61,110 nt of DNA from an uncultured bacterium (GCA_948469375.1 CAOKLO010000014.1:1-61110); one strand, 5' to 3'. Positions 30,841 through 39,669 are shown, numbered from the stretch's first letter. Translations and numbers: made by a program. The notes: a model not told the origin generated them from the letters alone.

Positions 30841-32115
30841 TTAGCCTCCATTGATGGTCCCGCCGCCGGGGGAGGTAAAGGTCATGCCGGGATAGAGCCT
30901 GAGCACATCGTTGCGCACCCCATTGACGCGCAGCTCAAAGTGGAGGTGATTGCCGGTGGACCGGCCCGTTGTGCCCACGTAGCCGATGACCTGGCCCTTC
31001 TCCACCGTCTGGCCCTCGCTGACGGGGGGCACCTGGCACTGGTGGGCATACAGGGTGGCGTAGCCGTTGCCGTGGGTGATGATGCAGTAATAGCCGTAGG
31101 ACGACGAGTTTTTATTGGCGTTCACCGTGGTCACCACCCCGCCCTGAGCGGCGTAGATGGGCGTGCCGGAGGGCGCGGGGATGTCTGTGCCGGTGTGGTT
31201 GTCACGGCGGCCGTTGATGGGGTCCACGCGGCTGCCAAACAGGGAGGAGATCTTATACCGCCCGGGCAGGGGCCAGTGCCAGTCGCCGCTGGTGGCGTTG
31301 ATGGTGATGCCGTTTGCCTGCTGCTGCGCCGCCAGCGCGGCCAGCTGAGCGGCGTACTTGGTCTGGGCGTCCTTCAGCTGCTTGTTGACCTGGGCCTCGG
31401 TCTCCGCCAGCTCCTTGGCCTCTGCGGCGTACTCGCTCTCGGAGGCCGCAATCTGCTTGAGCAGGGTCTGCGCCTCCGCCCGCTTATCCTCCAGCTCCTG
31501 CTTGCGGGTCTCCAGCTCCTGCTGGACCAGAGCCTGGTCCGCCCGGTCGGACTCCAGGGCCTGCCGTGCCAGGTCCAGCTCTCTTTGGGTGGCCTCCAGG
31601 TCCTCAATGATACGGTTGGAGTAGTCCATGATGTCGCCGATGAGTATAGCATAGTCCAGCATATCCGCGAAGCTGTTGGCCTCAAAGAGGATGGATATGT
31701 AGTTTACCCCTCCGGTCTCCTCCATCCAGCGCACCTGCCGGTAAAACTCCTGATACTGGGCCTCCTCCTGCTCCTCCAGGCCTTGGATCTCCAGCTCCTT
31801 GCCGGCGATCTGCCGGTCGTACTCGTCCAGCATGGCCTGACTGGCATTGATCTCCTGCTCACACAGCAGAACCTGATTTTGAATCAGCTCCACCTGCGCC
31901 TCGGCCTGGGAGAGGTCGTTGCGGATGGAGGCCAGCTTTTCCTCCGCCGCTTTCTTCTGGGCCTGGATGTCGGACAGCTCGTTTTTGATGCTCTGAATGT
32001 CGCCCTGGGTCACGCTGGCCTGGGCAAATACGCTAAGTACAGGGATCATCACCGACAGCAGCAGCGCCGCCGCCACCACGATGACAATGATCCGCTGCGT
32101 TTTTTTCTTCATCAT
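30841..32115 (-). CDS. M23 family metallopeptidase with coiled coil (EnvC/PcsB-like), copy 2
   Basis: 424 aa, exported by an N-terminal signal or anchor (IIVIVVAAALLLSVMIPVLSVFAQA, about 9-33). A long coiled coil (about 40-265) precedes an intact LytM/M23 domain: HTGTD, TLYAHQ and HLHFELRVNG carry the zinc ligands. It is paralogous to the next gene over its whole length and shares QIRWMEETGG-type segments with it. Such proteins are activated by FtsEX at the septum in other bacteria. It is third in the ftsE-ftsX-M23-M23 series. Intact metal ligands suggest a catalytic hydrolase, unlike degenerate EnvC. Confidence 0.92.
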   Translation of the reverse strand: MMKKKTQRIIVIVVAAALLLSVMIPVLSVFAQASVTQGDIQSIKNELSDIQAQKKAAEEKLASIRNDLSQAEAQVELIQNQVLLCEQEINASQAMLDEYDRQIAGKELEIQGLEEQEEAQYQEFYRQVRWMEETGGVNYISILFEANSFADMLDYAILIGDIMDYSNRIIEDLEATQRELDLARQALESDRADQALVQQELETRKQELEDKRAEAQTLLKQIAASESEYAAEAKELAETEAQVNKQLKDAQTKYAAQLAALAAQQQANGITINATSGDWHWPLPGRYKISSLFGSRVDPINGRRDNHTGTDIPAPSGTPIYAAQGGVVTTVNANKNSSSYGYYCIITHGNGYATLYAHQCQVPPVSEGQTVEKGQVIGYVGTTGRSTGNHLHFELRVNGVRNDVLRLYPGMTFTSPGGGTINGG

Positions 32116-32137
32116 AGGTATCCCTCCTCGCGCCGTC

Positions 32138-33322
32138 TCAGCTTCTGTCGATGAAGTTCAAATTGGGATACAGCTTGAGCACGTCGTCCCGTACGCCGTT
32201 CACCCGCAGCTCAAAGTGCAGGTGGGCTCCGTAGCTGTTCCCCGTATTGCCCACGTAGCCGATGACCTGGCCCTTGCTCACCGTGTCCCCCACCTTCACC
32301 AGGGGAAGCTGCTTCTGGTGGGCGTACAGGGTGGCGCAGCCGTTGCCGTGGTTGATGATGCAGTAATTTCCGTAAGAGGAATTGTACCGGGAGAGGGTGA
32401 CCACCCCGTCCTGGGCCGCGTGAATCTCCACGCCTTGGGGCACGCTGACGTCGGTGCCGGTGTGGTTGTCCGCACTGCCATAGAGGTCCCGCCAGCCAAA
32501 AAATGATGTAATGGTGTAGTAGCCGGGGACGGGCCAATACCAGTCGCCGGACGCGCCCGCTCCCGCCGCCGCGATCTGAGCGGCCCACCTGTCCTCCGCT
32601 TCCTTCAAGGAACGCTCCATCTCCGCCTCCTCGGCGGCCAGCTGGGCGGCCTTTTGCGCATACTCGCTCTCAGAATCGGCGATCTCCGCCAGCAGGGCCC
32701 GGGCCTGGGCCCGCTGGTCCTCCAGCTCCGCCAGGTTCGCCTCCAGCTCGCTCTGGACCTGGGCCTGCTGCTCCCGGTCGGCCTGGAGGGCTTTGCGTAC
32801 CTCTCCCAGCTCTGCCTGGGTGTCTTGCAGCTCCGTCACAATGCGGTCGCTGTAGTCCATGATATCAACGACCAGCATGGCATAGTCCAGCAGGTCGGAA
32901 AAGCTCCTGGCATCGAACAAAACGGATAGATAGGACGTGCCTCCCGTCTCCTCCATCCAGCGCACCTGCTGATAAAATTGCTCCAGCTGCCTGGCCTCCT
33001 TGGCCTCCAGCTCGGCAATCTCCTGCTGGTTGTCCCCAATCTGCCGGTCGTACTGGGCCAGCAGCTCCCGACCAGCGCTCACCTGCTGCTCGGTCAGCAG
33101 CACCTGCTCCTGAACCAGCTCCACCTGCTCCTGGGCGCGGCTTAAATCCCCCCGGATGGCGGCAAGCTGAGCCTCCGCCTCCTCTTTCCGGGCGGTTACG
33201 CTGCCGAGCTGGTTCTTGATGGCCTGGATATCGCTCTGGGTCACCGCCCCGGCGGGCAGCGCCGCCGTAAACAGCAACGCGACCGCCAAGCAGACGGACA
33301 GCATTCTCTTTCGCCGTTTCAT
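32138..33322 (-). CDS. M23 family metallopeptidase with coiled coil (EnvC/PcsB-like), copy 1
   Basis: 394 aa from ATG 33322, the second of two adjacent ATGs, better spaced from GAGG. A signal peptide (MLSVCLAVALLFTAALPAGA region) is followed by a coiled coil (about 25-255, EAQLAAIRGDLSRAQEQVEL...) and a C-terminal M23 domain with all zinc ligands (HTGTD, TLYAHQ, HLHFELRVNG). It begins 20 nt after ftsX. It is probably the peptidoglycan hydrolase gated by FtsEX, as PcsB and CwlO/EnvC are elsewhere. The tandem copy downstream looks like a gene duplication. Confidence 0.93.
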   Translation of the reverse strand: MKRRKRMLSVCLAVALLFTAALPAGAVTQSDIQAIKNQLGSVTARKEEAEAQLAAIRGDLSRAQEQVELVQEQVLLTEQQVSAGRELLAQYDRQIGDNQQEIAELEAKEARQLEQFYQQVRWMEETGGTSYLSVLFDARSFSDLLDYAMLVVDIMDYSDRIVTELQDTQAELGEVRKALQADREQQAQVQSELEANLAELEDQRAQARALLAEIADSESEYAQKAAQLAAEEAEMERSLKEAEDRWAAQIAAAGAGASGDWYWPVPGYYTITSFFGWRDLYGSADNHTGTDVSVPQGVEIHAAQDGVVTLSRYNSSYGNYCIINHGNGCATLYAHQKQLPLVKVGDTVSKGQVIGYVGNTGNSYGAHLHFELRVNGVRDDVLKLYPNLNFIDRS

Positions 33323-33341
33323 CATTGACCTCGGTTTTCCG

Positions 33342-34229
33342 TTACACCTGAAGGAACTTTCGGATGGCAAAGCTGGACCCCAGCGCGCCAATCACAGAGC
33401 CGGACAACGCGAAAACCAACAGCACCCGCCTCCAAAGCAAGCTGAAATCCATCAATCCGAACAAATCGGCGGCGCCGTTCTTCACCAGGGCTCCGCTCAC
33501 CGCCGCGTACACCGCCCACTGGAGGAAAAAGGCCAGCAGCGCACCCATCACGCCCAGAATCAAGCCCTCCACAATAAAGGGCCAGCGGACAAAGCCGTCG
33601 GTGGCGCCGCACATCTTCATGATGGCGATTTCCTCCCGGCGGGAAAAGGCGGCCAGCCGGGTGGTGTTGGAGATGATGAACAGCGACACCAGCGCCAGAA
33701 TGCCCACCAGCACCATGGCCAGGGCGGTAACGGCGTTTCGCACCGCCACAAAGCCCGCCGCCACCTCGCCTGCCGCCCGGTGGTTGGCCACGCCGGGCAG
33801 GTCACACACTATGTCCACGGTCTCCTGGAACCGCTCCAGGTCCACCACATGGATGGACAGCCGGTCCCGCAGCACCTCGTCCGGCAGGTTGACATACAGG
33901 CCCTCCGTCTCGTGGCCCCTCAGGTAATCGGCCTTGGCCTGTTCCTTGGTGATAAACTTCACCTCACCCACATTGTCCAGCTGCCTCACCTGCTCCATCA
34001 GGGCCCGGATTTGCTCGTCCGTATAATCCTCGTCAATAAAGGCCAGAAATTCGTTCTCCTCCTCCAGCTGGCTGAGCATGTTGTCCACGTTCACCGCCAG
34101 CAGGGAAAAGGAGCCCATAATGATGAGGCACGCCACAATCATACATACGGCCGCAAAGGACATCAAGCCGTGGGAAAAGATACTGGAAAATCCCTCTTTG
34201 ATAAAATAGCCTAAGTTTAATCGTCTCAT
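33342..34229 (-). CDS. ftsX: Cell division ABC permease FtsX
   Basis: 295 aa. One N-terminal transmembrane helix, a large extracytoplasmic loop (about 45-165, which binds the hydrolase or its regulator), then three helices near the C-terminus (LAMVLVGILALVSLFIIS, LILGVMGALLAFFLQW, VLLVFALSGSVIGALGS). The cytoplasmic loop RREEIAIMKMCGATDGFVRWPF is the FtsX signature. Its start overlaps the ftsE stop (ATGA). It transmits ATP-driven movement of FtsE to the M23 hydrolases encoded next. Confidence 0.96.
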   Translation of the reverse strand: MRRLNLGYFIKEGFSSIFSHGLMSFAAVCMIVACLIIMGSFSLLAVNVDNMLSQLEEENEFLAFIDEDYTDEQIRALMEQVRQLDNVGEVKFITKEQAKADYLRGHETEGLYVNLPDEVLRDRLSIHVVDLERFQETVDIVCDLPGVANHRAAGEVAAGFVAVRNAVTALAMVLVGILALVSLFIISNTTRLAAFSRREEIAIMKMCGATDGFVRWPFIVEGLILGVMGALLAFFLQWAVYAAVSGALVKNGAADLFGLMDFSLLWRRVLLVFALSGSVIGALGSSFAIRKFLQV

Positions 34230-34906
34230 GCTCTGTAGTAGCCTCCCTGACCGTCCCGTATCATCTCTCCGTCCTTGATGGCCACCACCCGCTTGGAGAA
34301 ACGGTTGACCAGGTCCCGCTCATGGGTGACCACCAGCATGGTGGTGCCCATGGCGTTGATGCGCTCCAAAAGCGTCATGATTTCCAGCGACCGCCTGGGG
34401 TCCAGGTTTCCGGTGGGCTCGTCGGCAATAATCATCCGGGGGTTGTTCACCAGCGCCCGGGCGATGGCCACACGCTGCTGCTCGCCGCCGCTCATCTCGT
34501 TGGGATAGGCGTCCGCCTTGTCGTCCAGCCCCACCAGGTCCAGCACGTAGGGGATGCGCTTGCGCATTTCCCGCCCGCTGGCCCCCACGGTGCGCATGGC
34601 AAACTCCAGATTGCCCTGCACCGTCTTTTTCTCAATGAGCCGGAAGTCCTGGAAGATAATGCCCAGCGTGCGGCGCATATGGGGGATCTGCCATCGGCGG
34701 ATGTTGTTCAAATTATAGCCGTTGACGATGACCCGCCCTGAGCTGGAGGTGATCTCCCCCGTCAGCAGCTTGATGATGGTGGACTTGCCCGAGCCGGACG
34801 GGCCCACCAGGAACACAAACTCCCCGTCCTCAATGCGCAGGTTGATCCCCTTCAGGGCCTTGGTGCCGTTGTCGTATTCTTTATGTACGTCGATCAATCG
34901 TATCAT
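34226..34906 (-). CDS. ftsE: Cell division ATP-binding protein FtsE
   Basis: 226 aa from ATG 34906 (MIRLIDVHKEYDNGTKAL, the canonical FtsE start; the open frame upstream runs through the leader). Walker A GPSGSGKST (about 35-43), Q-loop FQDFRL, signature MSGGEQQRVAIARAL and Walker B MIIADEPTGNLD. It is a cytoplasmic ATPase of the FtsEX complex. First gene of the ftsE-ftsX-M23-M23 unit. Upstream lie a consensus promoter and a WalR-like box. Confidence 0.96.
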   Translation of the reverse strand: MIRLIDVHKEYDNGTKALKGINLRIEDGEFVFLVGPSGSGKSTIIKLLTGEITSSSGRVIVNGYNLNNIRRWQIPHMRRTLGIIFQDFRLIEKKTVQGNLEFAMRTVGASGREMRKRIPYVLDLVGLDDKADAYPNEMSGGEQQRVAIARALVNNPRMIIADEPTGNLDPRRSLEIMTLLERINAMGTTMLVVTHERDLVNRFSKRVVAIKDGEMIRDGQGGYYRA

Positions 34907-34953
34907 TGGCCCGCATCTCCAAAGTCGTTGAGTCTTTATTGCTGTTACCAAAT

Positions 34954-34970
34954 TGTAACCATTTTGTAAT
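34954..34970 (+). promoter_or_regulatory. WalR (YycF)-like box in the ftsE leader
   Basis: TGTAAC-N5-TGTAAT on the plus strand fits the WalR consensus TGT(A/T)A(A/T/C)-N5-TGT(A/T)A(A/T/C) at every position. It lies about 20-35 nt downstream of the predicted transcription start of the ftsE operon, a position suited to repression. Confidence 0.5.
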
Positions 34971-34996
34971 CTTTTGAGCAGACTGAGTCGACTACC

Positions 34997-35025
34997 ATTA
35001 TAGCCGCTGAACCGCCCTCTGTCAA
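34997..35025 (-). promoter_or_regulatory. Sigma-A promoter of the ftsE operon
   Basis: Perfect TTGACA (35020-35025), 17-bp spacer and perfect TATAAT (34997-35002) on the minus strand, giving a leader of about 85 nt. Confidence 0.88.
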
Positions 35026-35102
35026 CCGCTCCAGCCCAATTCCCAGCAATCTCCTGCCCAAATTTATGTAAACTTTCTGGAAACAAAGGTTACAATCGCA
35101 AA

Positions 35103-35128
35103 GAAAGCCGCCCTGTCGGGCGGCTTTC
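35103..35128 (-). terminator. Terminator after the PucR/CdaR gene
   Basis: An 11-bp perfect stem GAAAGCCGCCC / GGGCGGCTTTC with a 4-nt loop, followed by TT on the minus strand. Confidence 0.85.
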
Positions 35129-35133
35129 ACGAA

Positions 35134-36225
35134 TCAGGATTCGATGCCCCGGGACACCAGGTATTTCTTCACCATCAGCGCCACCTTAAAGGTGATGGCG
35201 TCGTCGAACTCCCGCAGGTCCAGGCCGGTGAGCTTCTTGATTTTTTCCAGCCGGTACACCAGGGTGTTGCGGTGAACGAACAGCTTTCGGGCCGTCTCGG
35301 ACACGTTCAGGTTGTTCTCAAAGAACTTGTTAATGGTGAATAGGGTCTCCTGGTCCAGCGCGTCGATGGGGTTCTTCTTGAACACCTCGCGCAGGAACAT
35401 CTCGCACAGGGTGGTGGGCAACTGGTAGATCAGCCGTCCAATGCCCAGGTTCTCGTAGTTGATGATGGACCGCTCCGTCTCGAACACCCGGCCCACGTCG
35501 ATGGCCACCTGGGCCTCCTTGTAGGTGCGGGCCAGATCCCGGATATGTCCCACGATGGTGCCGATGCCCACCACCGTTTTAATTCCCAGGTCCCGGGTCA
35601 GGGCCTCCTGGACGGTCTGGGCGATCTTATGCAGGTCCCGGGCGTCGGCGTTCTCCCCCAGGTGCTTCACCAGGGCCACGTCCGTCTCGCTGACGGACAG
35701 CACAAAGTCGGTCTGCTTGTCGGGGTACAACCCGGTAATCACGTCCACGGCGGACACGTCGGGGGCGCTCAGTTGGCGCACCAGGATCACCGCCCGGGGC
35801 GCTTCCGACACAAAATGCAGCTCCTTGGCCCGGACGTAGATGTCCCCCAGCAGAATATTATCACACAGAATATTCTTCACAAAGGCGGCCTTGTCGTTCT
35901 TCTCCTCATAGTAGGTCTTGGCTCCGTTCAGGGCAATCACCGCCATGGAGCAGATGAGGGCGGCACGCTCGTCCTCACCCTTGACAAAGGCGGCGTAGTC
36001 GTACTGGCCGCTCCAGCCGGACAGCGCTTTGAAGGTATAGCCGCCGCTGACCACCTGGGCGTCCTGCTCCGCCGCCAGCAGCGCCGCCGCGCTGGCCCAT
36101 TTCTCCCCGATACAGGCCAGTTCGTTACAAGCCACCACCGTACCCTGCTCGTCGATCACCCCTACGGCCCGGTCGGAACAGTCCTTCATCTGAAGAACGA
36201 CGCTTTGGAAAATCCTGCTGGACAT
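35134..36225 (-). CDS. PucR/CdaR family transcriptional regulator
   Basis: 363 aa. The C-terminal PucR helix-turn-helix (about 300-355) is clear: FFENNLNVSETARKLFVHRNTLVYRLEKIKKLTG. The middle resembles a GGDEF-like/CdaR_GGDEF domain (AVILVRQLSAPDVSAVDVI..., TVVGIGTIVGHIRDLARTYKEAQVA). The N-terminal part looks like a PAS/GAF-like sensor (VGVIDEQGTVVACNE). The family responds to sugar acids, purines or amino acids. No obvious target gene is adjacent, and it is transcribed alone between a promoter and a terminator. Confidence 0.88.
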   Translation of the reverse strand: MSSRIFQSVVLQMKDCSDRAVGVIDEQGTVVACNELACIGEKWASAAALLAAEQDAQVVSGGYTFKALSGWSGQYDYAAFVKGEDERAALICSMAVIALNGAKTYYEEKNDKAAFVKNILCDNILLGDIYVRAKELHFVSEAPRAVILVRQLSAPDVSAVDVITGLYPDKQTDFVLSVSETDVALVKHLGENADARDLHKIAQTVQEALTRDLGIKTVVGIGTIVGHIRDLARTYKEAQVAIDVGRVFETERSIINYENLGIGRLIYQLPTTLCEMFLREVFKKNPIDALDQETLFTINKFFENNLNVSETARKLFVHRNTLVYRLEKIKKLTGLDLREFDDAITFKVALMVKKYLVSRGIES

Positions 36226-36302
36226 TGCGTTTTCTCCTTTCTACGCGGCCAGGAAATCGAGCGCTCCGCCACTTTGTTGATTTTTCATATATGTGCTTTT
36301 TT

Positions 36303-36331
36303 ATTATACCGGGTTTCTTAGAGAATTTCAA
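36303..36331 (-). promoter_or_regulatory. Promoter of the PucR/CdaR gene
   Basis: TTGAAA (36326-36331), 17-bp spacer and TATAAT (36303-36308) on the minus strand. Confidence 0.78.
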
Positions 36332-36375
36332 TAGTTTTCTGAAATTTTTTTGTTGAATGTGCCAAAAATTTTGTA

Positions 36376-37077
36376 TCATTGACTGAAAATACCTTTCAGC
36401 TCTCCGTCATTTAGCGCCCTCCAGCCGCCTTTGGGCAGGCTTTCGTCCAGTTCCAGCGGCCCGAAGCGAATCCGCTTGAGATAGGTCACCGGCTTCCCCC
36501 GGGCGGCCAGCATCCGCTTGACCTGATGGTACTTTCCCTCGTGGAGGGTGATGTGGGCGCTGTGCTCCGACAAAAGCTCCAGCGCTCCGGGCAGGCATTC
36601 ATAGCCGTCCCCCAGAACTACTCCCCGGCGCACCGCTTCCACGTCCGTCTCGTCCAGAACACCGTCCACCTCCACGTAATACACCTTGTCCACATGGCTT
36701 TTCGGAGCCAGCAGACAGTGAGCCAGCGGCCCGTCGTTGGTGAGCAGCAACAGGCCCTCGGTATCCTTGTCCAGCCGTCCGGCGGGAAACAGGCCGATGT
36801 TTCGATACTCCTCCCCTAATAGGTCCAATACCGTGCGCTCCCCGGGCTCATCGGTGGAGGACACCACCCCCGCCGGCTTGTGGAGCATGAGGTACACCGG
36901 CCTGTCCGCGCCGATGGGTACGCCGTCCACGGCAACAGGGGCGTCCTCCGCCGCTTTTGTCTCCGGAGCGCGGCACACCGTGCCGTCCAGCCTCACCCGG
37001 CCCGACCGGATCAGCTCCCGGGCCTCCTTCCGACTCCACCTTCCTGTGGCGGCAAGCCGCTTGTCCAGACGCTCCAA
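36376..37077 (-). CDS. Pseudouridine synthase, RsuA/RluB family
   Basis: 233 aa starting at TTG 37077 (MERLDKRLAATG...), preferred because AAGGAG lies 8 nt upstream and homologues begin at this point; the frame is open 10 codons further. An N-terminal S4 RNA-binding domain (RLDKRLAATGRWSRKEARELIRSGRVRLDG) is followed by the synthase core with catalytic aspartate in FPAGRLDKDTEGLLLLTNDG. It modifies a uridine in 16S or 23S rRNA. Monocistronic and divergent from the DUF4830 gene. Confidence 0.92.
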   Translation of the reverse strand: MERLDKRLAATGRWSRKEARELIRSGRVRLDGTVCRAPETKAAEDAPVAVDGVPIGADRPVYLMLHKPAGVVSSTDEPGERTVLDLLGEEYRNIGLFPAGRLDKDTEGLLLLTNDGPLAHCLLAPKSHVDKVYYVEVDGVLDETDVEAVRRGVVLGDGYECLPGALELLSEHSAHITLHEGKYHQVKRMLAARGKPVTYLKRIRFGPLELDESLPKGGWRALNDGELKGIFSQ

Positions 37078-37176
37078 ACCGTCCACTCCTTCTCTTTTGT
37101 GTCCCATATACTATATCATATTGCGGCTCTCAGGTACATATTCTTTCTTTGAAAAATGAAGAAAGGTTGTGCTGCT

Positions 37177-37722
37177 ATGATTATCTACACGGCGCGCCTA
37201 CCAAAGAAGCGGCTGCTGGCGGCGGGGGCGGCCGCCCTGTGCTGCCTGTTCGCGGTCCTCACCTTCACGCTCACCCTCAGCGGCCGGGCTGTGGCCGTCT
37301 CGGCGGAGGTAAAGAACGTCAAAACCAACGACGACCGCCTGGCCTATCTCAACGGCCTGGGCTGGCAGGTGTCCTCCCAGCCCATCGCCACCGAGGAGCT
37401 GCTCATTCCGGAGGAATTCGACGACAGCTATCAGGGCTATCTGGCCCTCCAGGCCGGCCAGGGCTTTGACCTGACCCAATACAAGGGCAAGCGGGTGAAG
37501 CGGTACACCTATCAGCTCACCAACTACCCCACCCAGGCCGAGCCGGTGCAGATTGCCCTGCTCATCTACAAAAACAAGGTAATCGGAGGACAGATCCAGT
37601 CCTCCTCCGGCAGCTTTCTCCATGGATTGACGCTGCCCGCTCCGGCGGAATCCGAACCTCTTCAGCCATCCCAGGAGGCCCAGCCCACATCTTCTTCAGC
37701 CGCCTCCGGTCTGACCCTTTGA
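37177..37722 (+). CDS. DUF4830 domain protein, membrane-anchored
   Basis: 181 aa from ATG 37177 (GAAAGG 10 nt upstream). One N-terminal membrane segment (about 13-33) precedes an extracytoplasmic DUF4830 domain (about 45-155): NDDRLAYLNGLGWQVSSQPI, IPEEFDDSYQGYLALQAGQGF, YKGKRVKRYTYQLTNYP and NKVIGGQIQSSS. A Ser/Pro/Gln-rich tail follows. The domain is widespread in clostridial gut bacteria and uncharacterised. Monocistronic with a perfect terminator after it. Confidence 0.88.
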   Translation: MIIYTARLPKKRLLAAGAAALCCLFAVLTFTLTLSGRAVAVSAEVKNVKTNDDRLAYLNGLGWQVSSQPIATEELLIPEEFDDSYQGYLALQAGQGFDLTQYKGKRVKRYTYQLTNYPTQAEPVQIALLIYKNKVIGGQIQSSSGSFLHGLTLPAPAESEPLQPSQEAQPTSSSAASGLTL

Positions 37723-37730
37723 CTCAAAAA

Positions 37731-37758
37731 CAGGGGAGACGCTTAAGCGTCTCCCCTG
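37731..37758. terminator. Terminator between the DUF4830 gene and nagA
   Basis: A perfect 28-nt palindrome centred on CTTAAG, with Ts after it on the plus strand and As before it; works for both convergent genes. Confidence 0.88.
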
Positions 37759-37763
37759 CCGTT

Positions 37764-38882
37764 TTATCCGACCCGCTCTCCCTTGAAGAACACGGCCTCC
37801 ACAACCAGGTCCTGGTCCAAGACTACCACATTGGCCCGTTTACCCGGCTCCAAACTGCCCACCCGGTCAAAGATTCCGATGACCTGGGCGGGGTTCACCG
37901 CTGCGGCCCGCACCGCGTCCGCCAAGGGGATTCCAAAGGAGACGGCGGTCTTCATGCACGCCATCAAATCAGTGACCGACCCGGCGATGGTGCCGTCCGC
38001 CAGGGTGGCCAGAGGCCCTTTTACGGTGACCTCCTGCCCGCCCAGGTCATATTTTCCGTCGGTCATACCGGCGGCCCGCATAGTGTCCGAGATCAGCACC
38101 ACCCGGTCCGCGCCGAACAGCTTGAAGGCCGCCCGCACCATGGAGGGGTGGATATGAATGCCGTCGCAGATCAGCTCCACCCTTGTCCAGGGGCTGTCCA
38201 GAGCCGCCCCCACCACACCAGGGGCCCGGTGCGTAAATCCAGGCATGGCGTTGAACAGGTGGGTGACCTCCCTGGCGCCGGAGCGAAACGCCTCCAGGGC
38301 CGTGTCATACTCGGCGGTGGTGTGGGCCACCGCCACGTTCACATCCTCGCAGACCGCGCGGATAAATTCCATGGCCCCCGGCTCCTCCGGGGCCACGGAC
38401 ACCAGCTTTACCAGCCCTTCAGCCGCGCCCATCAGCCGGCGGAGCATGGCCGCGTCCGGTCTGTGGAGCCAATCGCCGTTCTGAGCGCCCCGTTTGGCGT
38501 AGGACAGAAAGGGGCCCTCCAAATTGATTCCCACCAGGTCCGCGCCGGAGCGGCCCTCCCTCTTGTGGGCGGCGGCGGTCCGACACACCTTCAGCAGCCG
38601 CTCCTCCAACAGGGTCATTCCCGCCGGGCAAATCTGAGTCACGCCCCGGGACAGCTCATACTCCGCTATGGACTGAAGTCCCTCCGGGTCTCCGTCGGAC
38701 AGGTCCGCCCCCCGGCAGCCGTGGAAGTGCACGTCGGTGAGGCCGGGGATAATCCAGCATCCGGAAGCGTCATAGGTCTCCCTGTCCCGGCTGTCGGGTG
38801 TGAGCAGCGCTCCGTCAAAGCACACGTCCCGCTCCACAAACCCATGCTCCAGGTCGAACACCCTGCCGCCGGTGATTTTCAT
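37764..38882 (-). CDS. nagA: N-acetylglucosamine-6-phosphate deacetylase
   Basis: 372 aa. It removes acetate from GlcNAc-6-P to give glucosamine-6-P in the cytoplasm. Motifs: HFHGCRGADLSDG (about 58-70), NLEGPFLS with the metal-binding Glu, VAHTTAEY, HLFNAMPGFTHRAPG and the catalytic aspartate in LISDTM. Its ATG overlaps the nagB stop (ATGA). It joins amino-sugar catabolism with nagB and, formerly, sialic acid breakdown genes upstream. Confidence 0.96.
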   Translation of the reverse strand: MKITGGRVFDLEHGFVERDVCFDGALLTPDSRDRETYDASGCWIIPGLTDVHFHGCRGADLSDGDPEGLQSIAEYELSRGVTQICPAGMTLLEERLLKVCRTAAAHKREGRSGADLVGINLEGPFLSYAKRGAQNGDWLHRPDAAMLRRLMGAAEGLVKLVSVAPEEPGAMEFIRAVCEDVNVAVAHTTAEYDTALEAFRSGAREVTHLFNAMPGFTHRAPGVVGAALDSPWTRVELICDGIHIHPSMVRAAFKLFGADRVVLISDTMRAAGMTDGKYDLGGQEVTVKGPLATLADGTIAGSVTDLMACMKTAVSFGIPLADAVRAAAVNPAQVIGIFDRVGSLEPGKRANVVVLDQDLVVEAVFFKGERVG

Positions 38883-39619
38883 ACGCCGGCCTCCGTCAGC
38901 CTGCTCAGCGCGCTCTCGTCCCCCACCAGAGTGACGTCCGGGTGGAGCTGGAGAATGGAGGCGGGCACTTCCGGGGTGACGGGGCCGCAGACGGCCTTAT
39001 ACACCGCCTCCGCCTTGTCCTCGCCGCTGACCACCACCAGAATCCTCCTGGCCCGCATGATGGTGCCGACGCCCATGCTCAAGGCCTGCTTGGGCACATC
39101 GTCCGCGCTGGCAAAAAACCGGGAATTGGCCTCAATAGTGCTCTGGGCCAGATCCACCAGGTGGGTAATAACAGGGAAATGGTCGCCGGGCTCGTTGAAG
39201 CCGATGTGGCCGTTGCGGCCCATGCCCAGCAGCTGCAAATCGGCGTAGCCAAGCTCCGCCACCAGCTTCTCATACCGCTCGCCCTCCGCCGCCGGGTCCT
39301 TGGCCAGACCGTCGGGCACGTTGGTGTTCTCAGGCTTGATGTCCACATGGTCAAACAGGCTGGCCTGCATAAAATAGCGGTAGCTCTGGTCGTGGTCCGG
39401 GGCCAGCCCATAGTACTCGTCCAGGTTCACCGAGCGCACCCCGGCAAAGCTCAAATCCCCCTGCTTGTACCACTGGACCAGCTGCTTATAGGTTCCCACA
39501 GGAGAGGACCCTGTGGCAAGGCCCAGCACACAATCCGGCTTGGACACCACCTGGGCGGCGATCACCGCCGCCGCCCGGCGGCTCATGGCGTCATAATCCT
39601 TTTCACGATAAATTCTCAT
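38879..39619 (-). CDS. nagB: Glucosamine-6-phosphate deaminase
   Basis: 246 aa. It converts glucosamine-6-P to fructose-6-P and ammonia. Motifs: LGLATGSSPVGTY (phosphate loop), VNLDEYYGL with the catalytic aspartate, GRNGHIGFNEPG and the hexosamine-binding VGTIMRARRILVVVSG. First gene of nagB-nagA with its own promoter that begins immediately after the nanA remnant stop. AAGAGGTGA precedes ATG 39619. Confidence 0.96.
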   Translation of the reverse strand: MRIYREKDYDAMSRRAAAVIAAQVVSKPDCVLGLATGSSPVGTYKQLVQWYKQGDLSFAGVRSVNLDEYYGLAPDHDQSYRYFMQASLFDHVDIKPENTNVPDGLAKDPAAEGERYEKLVAELGYADLQLLGMGRNGHIGFNEPGDHFPVITHLVDLAQSTIEANSRFFASADDVPKQALSMGVGTIMRARRILVVVSGEDKAEAVYKAVCGPVTPEVPASILQLHPDVTLVGDESALSRLTEAGV

Positions 39620-39639
39620 GGCAAATCACCTCTTAGACA

Positions 39640-39667
39640 TATTATATCCAACCGGGCAATCCCGTCA
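39640..39667 (-). promoter_or_regulatory. Promoter of nagBA
   Basis: TTGACG (39662-39667), 16-bp spacer and TATAAT (39640-39645) on the minus strand. Confidence 0.75.
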
Positions 39668-39669
39668 AC

